A program made the position numbers and the translations under genes. From assembly GCA_964411125.1 (NCBI GenBank), contig CAYPJU010000049.1, positions 1 to 45,790 of the forward strand: a DNA stretch of 45,790 bases, given 5' to 3'. Positions 1-6,956 of the stretch are shown in pieces; the stretch's first letter is position 1; every line of letters begins with the position of its first letter. Source of the DNA: JBFIHF01 sp964411125 (GTDB taxonomy: Bacteria > Myxococcota_A > Bradymonadia > Bradymonadales > Bradymonadaceae). The notes under the pieces were generated by a model. That model was given only the letters and a program-made list of their open reading frames with translations, ran no database searches and was not told the DNA's origin.

Positions 1-57
1 GAGCGGTTAGCGGGGAGCGGTTAGCGGGGAGCGGGGAGCGGTTAGCGGTTAGCGGGG
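1..57. repeat. short direct repeats of a GAGCGGTTAGCGGGG-type unit
   Basis: The first 57 bases are built from imperfect copies of GAGCGGTTAGCGGGG and its shortened forms. A related word (GGGGAGCGGTTGAC) recurs at 16796-16809, after another tandem repeat. The segment is cut by the window edge, so its full extent is unknown. No gene is visible in 1-199. Confidence 0.6.
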
Positions 58-145
58 TTGGGTGTTCGGCCCTTGCCTGCCACATTCGTCGTTTTTGACA
101 TTATGACAAAGCCTACCCCCACGTTGAGTTGAAGCCCCCAGAGCC

Positions 146-203
146 GGGCGAGACGCCCGCTCGCCGAAGCCTTGAGCCTCAAGCCTCAAGCCTCAAGCCT
201 CAC
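146..203. repeat. GCCTCAA heptamer repeats and a GC-rich hairpin at the 3' end of the first gene
   Basis: About four copies of the heptamer GCCTCAA run from about 175 to 202 and end on the stop codon of the minus-strand gene (TGA at 202-200). Just beyond, on the terminator side, 146-150 and 154-158 form a GGGCG/CGCCC hairpin. No T-tract follows it, so a terminator role is only possible. Confidence 0.4.
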
Positions 204-1999
204 CAAACCTTCGAATCCCCACCAGACCACACATCCCCCCTGTTCCCCGGAATCTCGTCACCACCGACAGATATGACAAAATTGCCAATATCACTGAAAG
301 CGCGCTCGCGGTTCACGACCTCGCCCTTCTGGCGCATCGGAGCCAGCGACCCTCGCTCCCCGATCACACACACCTCGTGGGGGCCGGGACGAAGGTCGAC
401 GAGCGCACCCTTTCGGGCCGCGTTGAGCAGTTGCTCCTCGTTGCCGATCGGGTCCGCGATGGTCTTCGCCTTCAGTGTCCAGACGATGAGTGACGTCGGG
501 TTCTGGCCCGGGAACGCGTCGGCGAGGAGGTCGCGTTTGCCGAAGAACTCCTTGCCGATGTCGTTCTGGTTCACGGGGCCTGCCATCAGGCAGATGCCGC
601 CGAGCAGATCGCAGTCGTCGGGGACGTTGGTGGCCCCCATCAGCTCCGCAAAGAGCGCGCTTCGCGCCGAGGTCGCGCCGAACGCACGCAGCGCGAGCTC
701 GAAGTCGAGCCCTTCCGCCTCGACGACGTGGCGGTCGAGCCCACCGATGTAGATCCGCTGCCCGGCGAGGGCGAACGCTTTCTTTCCGCGCGCGGCGTTG
801 CGGCTCAGCGCCTTTCCGGTCGGGATGTCGGCCCATTTCGGGATCCCCGAGATCGTCTTGTCGGCGACGTCTTCGAGGTCCTCGCGGATGTCGCGGAGTC
901 GCTCCTTACCCGTCGGCGTGAGGACGTCCACACGCTCCATCAGGACCAGCTCCTTCGAGCGGTTCCGCCCGATCCCCGTCCAGTGGACGAACGCATTGTA
1001 GGCAGCGCGACCGCACTGCACGGTGAGCTCGTCGGGGACGTCCATCTCCTGCCGCTTGTGGTACCCCTCCGGTGCCGACTTCTCCTGGTTCACGCCGGGC
1101 TGGATCCTCTCGCTGCGGAACGCGAGCAGGTTCGCGCCGAGCTTCCGAAACGTCTGCGGTGCAGCCTCGATCCGTTCGGCCTCGGGGACCTCGCCGACCT
1201 GCGCGACCAGGGCCAGCCGCCATCCCTGCGCGCGGTCCGCGGCGGTCAGCCCACCGATCCGCTCCAGATCGCGCAACACCGTCTCGTTCCGTGCGCGGCG
1301 ATCACTGGTAAAGGGAGCGAGGAAGACTTGCGCCATGCGGCGCCCACCCGACGCGATGATCGCCGCACGCTCCATCGCGTCGGCGAGCACGCCGATGTGA
1401 AGGTGCTGGAGGTATCCGACGGTAGGGATGTCGTCGACGTGTTTGATCCGCTTGTCGAGTGCGCGCTTCGGCACGGTAAGCAGGCTCTTGATCGGCTGGT
1501 GCCCGATGAACGTCAGCAGGAAGGTGAAGGGGGTCCGATACGGTCGCGCGAACACGAGGTGAGTGTGCGTCGCGTTGTCGAGCACCTCGGCCTCCACCCC
1601 GTCGAGCCGACGCATCGCCTCCGCGATCTCCCTGGATGTCTCGGGTCCGAGCGTCGCCTGGCGATGCCCACGAAAGTTCGTCGACTGCCGCGCGGACAGC
1701 GTCCCCAGCGAGCACTCTTCGAACATTTCTCGCTCCAAGATCGGATCGGGGTCGGCGAGGAAACTCGACGGCCGGTCGAGCGAGAGGAGCGGCAGGATCT
1801 CTTCGGCTTCCTCGGGGGTGAAGCTCACCCGGGTCCGATAGCCCACCGGCGACGCCGAATCGAGCTCGTACGGCATCGAGTAGCGCGTCTTCTTCGAAGG
1901 ATCGGGCGCGAAGTCGGCCTCGCGACGGGTTCGCTGTTCGACGGGCGGCGGGTCGATCAACACGAGTTCGAGTGGTTTCTGAATCGGTGCGTCTTGCAT
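200..1999 (-). CDS. uncharacterised 599-residue protein
   Basis: I do not recognise this family. The frame is open for 599 codons with a consistently G/C-rich third position, and it is the only long frame here without shadow-type composition. The protein looks soluble: no signal peptide, no membrane helix, no P-loop. Residues 1-70 are Pro/Asp-rich and the middle is mixed alpha/beta. The C-terminal third ends in an ordered Gly/Val-rich segment (VCVIGERGSLAPM, then NFVISVGGDEIPGNRG), which could be a beta domain. The ATG at 1999 has no clear Shine-Dalgarno sequence. The gene is transcribed divergently from the EF-Tu-like gene, with about 190 bp between their starts, so the two may share a control region. 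The call of a real gene is firm; the function is unknown. Confidence 0.8.
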   Translation of the reverse strand: MQDAPIQKPLELVLIDPPPVEQRTRREADFAPDPSKKTRYSMPYELDSASPVGYRTRVSFTPEEAEEILPLLSLDRPSSFLADPDPILEREMFEECSLGTLSARQSTNFRGHRQATLGPETSREIAEAMRRLDGVEAEVLDNATHTHLVFARPYRTPFTFLLTFIGHQPIKSLLTVPKRALDKRIKHVDDIPTVGYLQHLHIGVLADAMERAAIIASGGRRMAQVFLAPFTSDRRARNETVLRDLERIGGLTAADRAQGWRLALVAQVGEVPEAERIEAAPQTFRKLGANLLAFRSERIQPGVNQEKSAPEGYHKRQEMDVPDELTVQCGRAAYNAFVHWTGIGRNRSKELVLMERVDVLTPTGKERLRDIREDLEDVADKTISGIPKWADIPTGKALSRNAARGKKAFALAGQRIYIGGLDRHVVEAEGLDFELALRAFGATSARSALFAELMGATNVPDDCDLLGGICLMAGPVNQNDIGKEFFGKRDLLADAFPGQNPTSLIVWTLKAKTIADPIGNEEQLLNAARKGALVDLRPGPHEVCVIGERGSLAPMRQKGEVVNRERAFSDIGNFVISVGGDEIPGNRGDVWSGGDSKVW

Positions 2000-2192
2000 G
2001 GCGCGGAGGGTGACTCACGCGTCATGCATGGTCAAGGAACTTGGGCCGTCCGAGGACCAGATTTTGGCCTGCCGTGGGGACCTTGCCGAGGGGCCCCGCC
2101 CCGACGATCGCGTCGAACTACGAAAACCCACCTTCTTGCGCGGCCCCCGGCGCGGTACAGTCGCTCGCAATGTCGCAGTCCCGGAAGACCAG

Positions 2193-3242
2193 ATGACCCA
2201 GATTGCCCTCGAGTGGACCGATGTCCCGCGTGACCTGCCGGTCGTGATCGTCGTCGGCAACGCCGAACGCGAGCTTCGCAAGAAGCTGCTCCGGGCCGGC
2301 GCCGACGAAGGGCTGAAGCTCGACCACCGCGCGTTCCAGGTCGGCACTGCCCACCCCACGCAGCTCCACGCCTCGGTGGTGAGCGGCCCTGCGGGTGACT
2401 TCGTCGTCTTCGATGCCGGGAGATTCTGGCGGACCGAGATGCACCCCGAGCACTACCGTGCGCAGATGAGCACTCTGGTGGACGTCTGTCGCCACGCCTC
2501 TGCCGTCGTGTTCGACCGGGTCGATCGAGCGTCCGAGACGCGGTCACTCGCGTCGATGGCCGCCGCGTTCGACGTCCCGAAAGCCGCGGTTTGGATCGAC
2601 CATCTTCCCCTGGAGCCCACCGCCGAGGAGCGACAAGAACTCGCCGAGCAGATCGCGCGAGAGTCGTTCCGAAAGGTTCAGGTCTTCGAGGGGGACCTGC
2701 GTGATGGGACCGCCAGCGACGGTTACCGTGCAATGGCGGAATGGGTCTCGAACCCCCGCCCCTTGACGAGCGAGCCGTTTCGCCTCTCCGTGCGCGAGGC
2801 GACCTCCTGGGGGGTGACGCCCCACATGCGCATCGCCCGAGGCGTCATGCGAGGCTCCGTCGAAATCGGTGACGAGATCGAAGTCATCGGGGCGGGGGAA
2901 CGCTTCCCGACCACGGTCGAAGACATTGCCCGAGGCGGGATCGTCTTCCGTCTGCGCGACCTACCCGTCGGTCAGATCGACGCCCTCGCCGCGCCCGGCT
3001 CCGTCGAAGTCCGAGATCTCGTCGCCGCCAGTGACTACGGACACACCCCCGAAGATTCGGGGGAAGCGATGATCGACGGGGTGAGCTTCGGCCAGGTGAG
3101 CGTGAAGACCGTGGGCAGGAAGAACGTGCTTCGCTTCGCGCACCGCATCCCCTTCCGCCGCGGAGACGTGGTGAGCGTCGTGACGCCCGGAGAGCCGGCT
3201 GAACCGGTCCGCGCCAGCCATCACCGTATCCTCGACGACTGA
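2193..3242 (+). CDS. EF-Tu-like protein with degenerate GTPase domain
   Basis: A 349-residue protein with the layout of elongation factor Tu. Residues 1-190 sit where the G domain should be, but no GHVDHGKT P-loop, DCPGH switch or NKxD guanine motif is present. Residues 195-275 closely follow EF-Tu domain 2 (EPFRLSVREA, then RGSVEIGDEIEVIG, then a PVGQ/PGS segment like the 'RGQVLAKPG' region). Residues 285-349 are a shortened domain-3-like barrel. GTP binding is therefore unlikely; a scaffold, decoy or regulatory role is inference. I chose the ATG at 2193 because GGAAG lies just upstream and the EF-Tu-like match starts there. An in-frame ATG at 1998 would add 65 low-complexity residues and overlap the divergent gene's start. 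Confidence 0.72.
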   Translation: MTQIALEWTDVPRDLPVVIVVGNAERELRKKLLRAGADEGLKLDHRAFQVGTAHPTQLHASVVSGPAGDFVVFDAGRFWRTEMHPEHYRAQMSTLVDVCRHASAVVFDRVDRASETRSLASMAAAFDVPKAAVWIDHLPLEPTAEERQELAEQIARESFRKVQVFEGDLRDGTASDGYRAMAEWVSNPRPLTSEPFRLSVREATSWGVTPHMRIARGVMRGSVEIGDEIEVIGAGERFPTTVEDIARGGIVFRLRDLPVGQIDALAAPGSVEVRDLVAASDYGHTPEDSGEAMIDGVSFGQVSVKTVGRKNVLRFAHRIPFRRGDVVSVVTPGEPAEPVRASHHRILDD

Positions 3243-3272
3243 CCCGCGCGAGCATCGGGACTGTAAAATCTG

Positions 3273-3390
3273 CGCCCCGAACGGAGGGGCGAAATAATTG
3301 CGCCCAAGGACCGTCCGAGCCGTGAAGCCCGACGGACGTGCAACCCCCCGACACGCACGGCTCCCGCGGTTTTCCGGCGCGGAGTCGGGG
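3273..3390 (+). ncRNA. candidate structured RNA / 5' leader
   Basis: The 236-bp intergenic gap is dense with perfect complementary segments. These are a hairpin 3273-3278/3286-3291; stem 3312-3317/3333-3338 (CGTCCG/CGGACG); stem 3318-3324/3356-3362 (AGCCGTG/CACGGCT), which crosses the previous stem as a pseudoknot; stem 3346-3352/3384-3390 (CCCCGAC/GTCGGGG); and an inner 3364-3368/3378-3382 stem. Not all can form at once: the third overlaps the region enclosed by the fourth. That pattern fits a switching leader or attenuator for the barrel protein at 3479, or the 3' end and terminator of the gene before it. It does not match any riboswitch class I know well. High G+C makes chance stems more likely, hence the low confidence. 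Confidence 0.33.
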
Positions 3391-3478
3391 TGAGCGCTCC
3401 CGCGAGAAAAACAGGCACGAGTGATGCACATCGGCTTCGCAGGGTCCGCGATCTCCGTGGCCCGCTCCGGAGCAGATC

Positions 3479-5038
3479 GTGAACAGAACGAGAGGGATTC
3501 TTCCACTGGCGGTCGTCGCCGCGCTGGTTTCTATCGAGGCGACCGCGCAGGAACAGCCGAAACCAGGCGCGGCGGAGTCTACCTGGTCCGTCGACGGAAG
3601 AGTCCTCCGCAAGGGAGAGGTGCAGGTCGACCTTCCGTGCGAGGGAACCGCCGTCGCGACAAGGGCCGACCGGCACTACGTGAGCTGTCGTGGAGGTGGG
3701 CTGCTGATCGTCGACGCCTCGGTCGATCCGCCGCGGCCGGTCGAGATCCGAAACGTCGTGGAGCTGGTCGAAGTGACCGGCGTCTCGGCTGTCGGCGGCG
3801 AGATCTGGGTCGAGACACCGCTCGGCACGCGCCGCCTCGAGGACGTCCTCGGCGCCGAGCGCGTACCGGTCGTCCCCGTCCCACCAGCGGCGGTCACGGC
3901 GCTCGAACCTTCCCCACCCGACCCCGCCGAGCCGACCGAGCCTTCCGAGCCACTCCCGGTCGAAGCACCGCCGGCGCTCGTCGGTGAAGTCCTCAGTATC
4001 GGGGTCGGCTCGGTCGTGATCGACCTGGGGCGCGACGATGGGATCGACGAGGGCCGATGGATCGAGTTCTACGAGATAGAGCGGGTCGATCTCGGGGGCG
4101 GAGAGGTCGTCGAGCAGGAGCGCCGGGTCGGAGTCGGACAAGTCGATACCGTCGGGGACTCACGAGCAAAGGTCGACCTCGCGCTCAACGAGCGCGTCCC
4201 GGTGGGGGCGCTCGTGCGCCCGGATCCCGAGGGGGTGAACGAATTCCGAAAACGGCTGAGTCCCGCGCGGCCCGCGGACCTCTGGGAGGTCTCGGTCAAC
4301 GTCCGTCCTTTCCTCGCGCTCAACACGCTCGGCGGCGGCGCGATCCTCGATGGGTCGATCGGCCGACGGTTCGCGGCGCCACTCGCCGTCGAGGCGCACT
4401 TCACGCCGATCGCGTTCGGGATCGCGGAGCGCGGTGACATCCTGACCTTCGCGGGGAACCTCGTCGTCTCATACGACACCGCGCCCTTCCAGGTCGGGCT
4501 CGGCGCCGGGGCGTCTCGGATCTCCACCCTCCCCGTCCAGGGGCAGAACTTCATCCCGGGGGAAGACGCCGAAGCTCCGACCGTGCGCGCGGGGCTATCC
4601 ATCGCCCAGTTCGCGCGGCTCGGCTCGGTCGATGGACTCCACGTCGCCGTCCTCAACAACTTCATCCTGCACGAGAGCGAGTTCGAGTTCGGTGGCATCA
4701 CGATCGAAGGGGCCGTCCCGATCCGCCTGTTCAAGAACGGCGCATGGATCGTCGCCCGCGGCGGCGGCGGGGTTCCGGGCCACATCTTCGGTGAGCTCGG
4801 CATCCGCGTCCTCGCGAAGGGGAACGGCGGCCCAGGATCGGTCTTCTTCACCCCGACCGTCGGGGCCGGCGTGCTGCAGGGTGAGGCATGGTCGGCCTGC
4901 CGCAGCGTCGACTACTCGAAGTACGAGGAGCCCCGAGAAGTGCCGATCGAGTCTCCGCAGCCGGAAGACGGGATCTGCCGCGAGGTCTATACCTACGGTG
5001 GCCCGCTCGTCGGCTTCGGTGTCGAGTGGCGCCTCTGA
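3479..5038 (+). CDS. outer-membrane beta-barrel-type protein with FlgT-C-like domain
   Basis: A 519-residue exported protein. A Sec signal peptide (Arg-rich start, then LPLAVVAALVS) should be cut after ATA at about residue 23. Residues 24-140 form a Val-rich beta domain, followed by a Pro/Glu linker. Residues 165-255 hold a small beta domain (DLGRDDGIDEG, then VGVGQVDTVGD) resembling the C-terminal domain of FlgT and related envelope proteins. From about 265 to the end, alternating hydrophobic residues and the final aromatic-rich strand (VGFGVEWRL) fit an outer-membrane barrel. The start is GTG at 3479 with GGAG six bases upstream. The structured segment at 3273-3390 may be its leader. The substrate or partner is unknown. 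Confidence 0.72.
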   Translation: MNRTRGILPLAVVAALVSIEATAQEQPKPGAAESTWSVDGRVLRKGEVQVDLPCEGTAVATRADRHYVSCRGGGLLIVDASVDPPRPVEIRNVVELVEVTGVSAVGGEIWVETPLGTRRLEDVLGAERVPVVPVPPAAVTALEPSPPDPAEPTEPSEPLPVEAPPALVGEVLSIGVGSVVIDLGRDDGIDEGRWIEFYEIERVDLGGGEVVEQERRVGVGQVDTVGDSRAKVDLALNERVPVGALVRPDPEGVNEFRKRLSPARPADLWEVSVNVRPFLALNTLGGGAILDGSIGRRFAAPLAVEAHFTPIAFGIAERGDILTFAGNLVVSYDTAPFQVGLGAGASRISTLPVQGQNFIPGEDAEAPTVRAGLSIAQFARLGSVDGLHVAVLNNFILHESEFEFGGITIEGAVPIRLFKNGAWIVARGGGGVPGHIFGELGIRVLAKGNGGPGSVFFTPTVGAGVLQGEAWSACRSVDYSKYEEPREVPIESPQPEDGICREVYTYGGPLVGFGVEWRL

Positions 5039-5059
5039 CCCGCGGGCAGACGCCCCAGA

Positions 5060-5716
5060 TCAGGCTCGCAGCCGGAGCGCGTAGACCGACCGATACCGGT
5101 CGGGGTCTCCCTGGAGCTGTTCCAGCTCTCCCCGGGTGTCGGCATCGAGCAGAGCCCACAGGGGCTGCTCGACCTGGAACAGCCGCGGCATCGCCCCACG
5201 GATCTGTTCGTCCCACCGCTCGTAGTAATCGTCGAAATCGCGCGGATGGATCACGCGCCGGCATTCCCCCCGGCCACAGCTCACCTCCATCGACTCCGTC
5301 AGGTTGAAGATCCCGTACTCGTCGGTGAGCTGCTCGCCAGCGGCGATGTCGCGGATCGCGATCTCGAAGCCGTAGCCGGTGCTCATGGTGTTGCATGCGC
5401 AGCAGTGGTTCACGTACTTGGCGAAATCCCAGCTCACGATCCGCACGCCGTCGGGGTCGATGTACGAGTACTTGTCGATCGTGGCTCGCATCTCGGGTGA
5501 GTGCCGATGGTAGTCTTCCGGCCCGATCTCGAGCTCGAGGGAGTCTTTGACGTAGGTGATGGTGCCGGCTCGGATCGGCCGCGTCGCGAAGACGCCGTAG
5601 CCGACCTCGTCGCTCACGTGGCGAAGCTCGGTATGTGGATGAATCACTGGGGTTTGCACCGGGTGGAAGAGGGGCGAACCATTCGCCCGTCTCCGTGAAA
5701 ATTGACAGGTTTTCAC
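5060..5716 (-). CDS. SET-domain protein (putative lysine methyltransferase)
   Basis: A 218-residue protein carrying SET-domain signatures in order: GYGVFATRPIRAG near residue 40, the N-H-x2-x-C-N core (VNHCCACNT, 102-110) that binds AdoMet and forms the pseudoknot, and the GEQLTDEYG motif with its catalytic-type Tyr at 134. A Cys-rich CGRGEC just after resembles a post-SET zinc clamp. The predicted activity is AdoMet-dependent methylation of a protein lysine; the target is unknown. The marked start is GTG at 5716; a GTG at about 5647, directly before the conserved region, is also possible because neither has a strong Shine-Dalgarno. It converges on the barrel gene with 21 bp between stops. 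Confidence 0.8.
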   Translation of the reverse strand: MKTCQFSRRRANGSPLFHPVQTPVIHPHTELRHVSDEVGYGVFATRPIRAGTITYVKDSLELEIGPEDYHRHSPEMRATIDKYSYIDPDGVRIVSWDFAKYVNHCCACNTMSTGYGFEIAIRDIAAGEQLTDEYGIFNLTESMEVSCGRGECRRVIHPRDFDDYYERWDEQIRGAMPRLFQVEQPLWALLDADTRGELEQLQGDPDRYRSVYALRLRA

Positions 5717-5851
5717 CGCCCGTCAACACCACAGATCACGCACCTGGATGGGACGCTGTCGGCGGAGCGATCGGCGCTCCGGGCGCGGGCTGCGGCCGAC
5801 TTTCTACCACCCTCGACCCGTGATATGAGCGCGGCGACGAAGGAGCGAACG

Positions 5852-6847
5852 ATGCGGACGAGACATGGCAGTGGTTGGGTTTGGATGGCGGCGTGGGCGC
5901 TCGTGTCGTCGAGCTGTTCGTCCGATCCCGCAGGCGGGACGGTCTCCGATGGCGGCTTGCTCGACGCGGGAGAGACGGCCGACGCAGCGGCGGAAGCAGA
6001 CGTACGAACGACCACCGACGATTCGGGGGCGGCGGACCTGTCTCCGAACGCCGACCCCGATCCCGGCGCTCCCGACGCCGGCCGACCGTCGCCGTGCGAA
6101 CGGTCCCCCGAAGCGATCGCGTGCGAGTACTCGACCGCGACCCTCGATACGGGCTTCACCGGGCTCGTCCCCCGCGACGTGCACTACGTCCTCCCCGTGT
6201 CTTCGGCGCCCGCCAGTGGGCACCCCGTCGTCTTGCTCTTCCAGGGTTCGCTCTTTTCGGCCGAGTTGTCGTTCTCCGCCTCCGAAGACGATCCGTTCGG
6301 GGCGATTCACCAGACCCGGCTCGTCGCCGAGCTCGTCGACCGCGGCTACGCCGTGCTCGCCCCCGAAGCGCACCTCGACGGCAGTACCTATTGGGACACC
6401 AACGTCCCGCCGTACAGTCTCGCGTGGGATACGGCCCCCGACCACCGGTTCATGCTCGATATCTTCGCAGGGATCGGAGCGGGTGAGTTCGGCGACCTCG
6501 ACCCCGATGCGATGTTCGCGACCGGCATCTCGAGCGGCGGCTACATGACGAGCCGCATGGCAGTCTCCTACCCCGGCCAGTTTCGCGCGCTCGCCATCAA
6601 CGCCGGTTCCTACGCCACCTGCAGCGGCGCACTCTGCGTCGTCCCCGACCTCCCCACCGATCATCCCCCGACCCTCTTCGTCACCGGCGAGGCCGACGCC
6701 GTCGTGCCCTTGAGCACGGTCGAGCGATACCACGAGAAGCTCCAGCCGATCACGGAAACCGAGCTCGTCACCAACCAGACCGCTGGCCACGAATACACCC
6801 CCGAAGCTCCCGTCCACATCCCCGACTGGTTCGACCGATACCGCTGA
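5852..6847 (+). CDS. secreted esterase/PHB-depolymerase-like lipoprotein
   Basis: A 331-residue alpha/beta hydrolase with a lipoprotein-type N-terminus (hydrophobic run, then SSSC with Cys22), followed by an Asp/Ala-rich linker to about residue 80. The triad is visible: the lipase box GISSGG with Ser227, Asp282 in the TGEADAVVP segment, and His313 in TAGHEY. That set is typical of poly(3-hydroxybutyrate) depolymerase and feruloyl-esterase type enzymes (LpqC family); the actual ester substrate cannot be told. The start is the ATG at 5852, with AAGGAG six bases upstream; an ATG at 5825 lacks this site. It is divergent from the SET gene and convergent with polA. Confidence 0.85.
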   Translation: MRTRHGSGWVWMAAWALVSSSCSSDPAGGTVSDGGLLDAGETADAAAEADVRTTTDDSGAADLSPNADPDPGAPDAGRPSPCERSPEAIACEYSTATLDTGFTGLVPRDVHYVLPVSSAPASGHPVVLLFQGSLFSAELSFSASEDDPFGAIHQTRLVAELVDRGYAVLAPEAHLDGSTYWDTNVPPYSLAWDTAPDHRFMLDIFAGIGAGEFGDLDPDAMFATGISSGGYMTSRMAVSYPGQFRALAINAGSYATCSGALCVVPDLPTDHPPTLFVTGEADAVVPLSTVERYHEKLQPITETELVTNQTAGHEYTPEAPVHIPDWFDRYR

Positions 6848-6869
6848 ATCCGGTCACCTGCCGGCAGCA

Positions 6870-6917
6870 GCCGGCGTGCGCGCGTAGCGCGCCGGTCACC
6901 GCACCCGCGAGGGTGCG
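6870..6917. terminator. hairpin cluster between convergent genes
   Basis: Between the hydrolase gene and polA, which converge, lie two clean palindromes: GCGCGC/GCGCGC with a GTA loop (6878-6892), and CGCACCC/GGGTGCG with a GCGA tetraloop (6900-6917). Neither has a T-tract, so they are bidirectional terminator or mRNA 3'-end stabiliser candidates. The GNRA loop matches the style of the repeat arrays near 13.8 kb and 43.5 kb. Confidence 0.45.
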
Positions 6918-6956
6918 GCGCCTCGCACCTCCCTGCCCCTATCTCTCCGAAGTCCG

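Noticed and set aside
1998..2192. N-terminal extension of the EF-Tu-like gene
   Set aside because: It has no ribosome site, is low-complexity and overlaps the divergent gene's start; the EF-Tu-like match begins at 2193.
728..2233. Long plus-strand open frame opposite the 599-residue gene
   Set aside because: It is an antisense shadow: high Arg/Val/Leu/Asp content from reversed G/C-rich third positions, no ribosome site and no recognisable domain.
3273..3390. Known riboswitch class
   Set aside because: I compared it from memory with cobalamin, SAM, c-di-GMP, TPP, fluoride and guanidine consensus patterns and found no convincing core.
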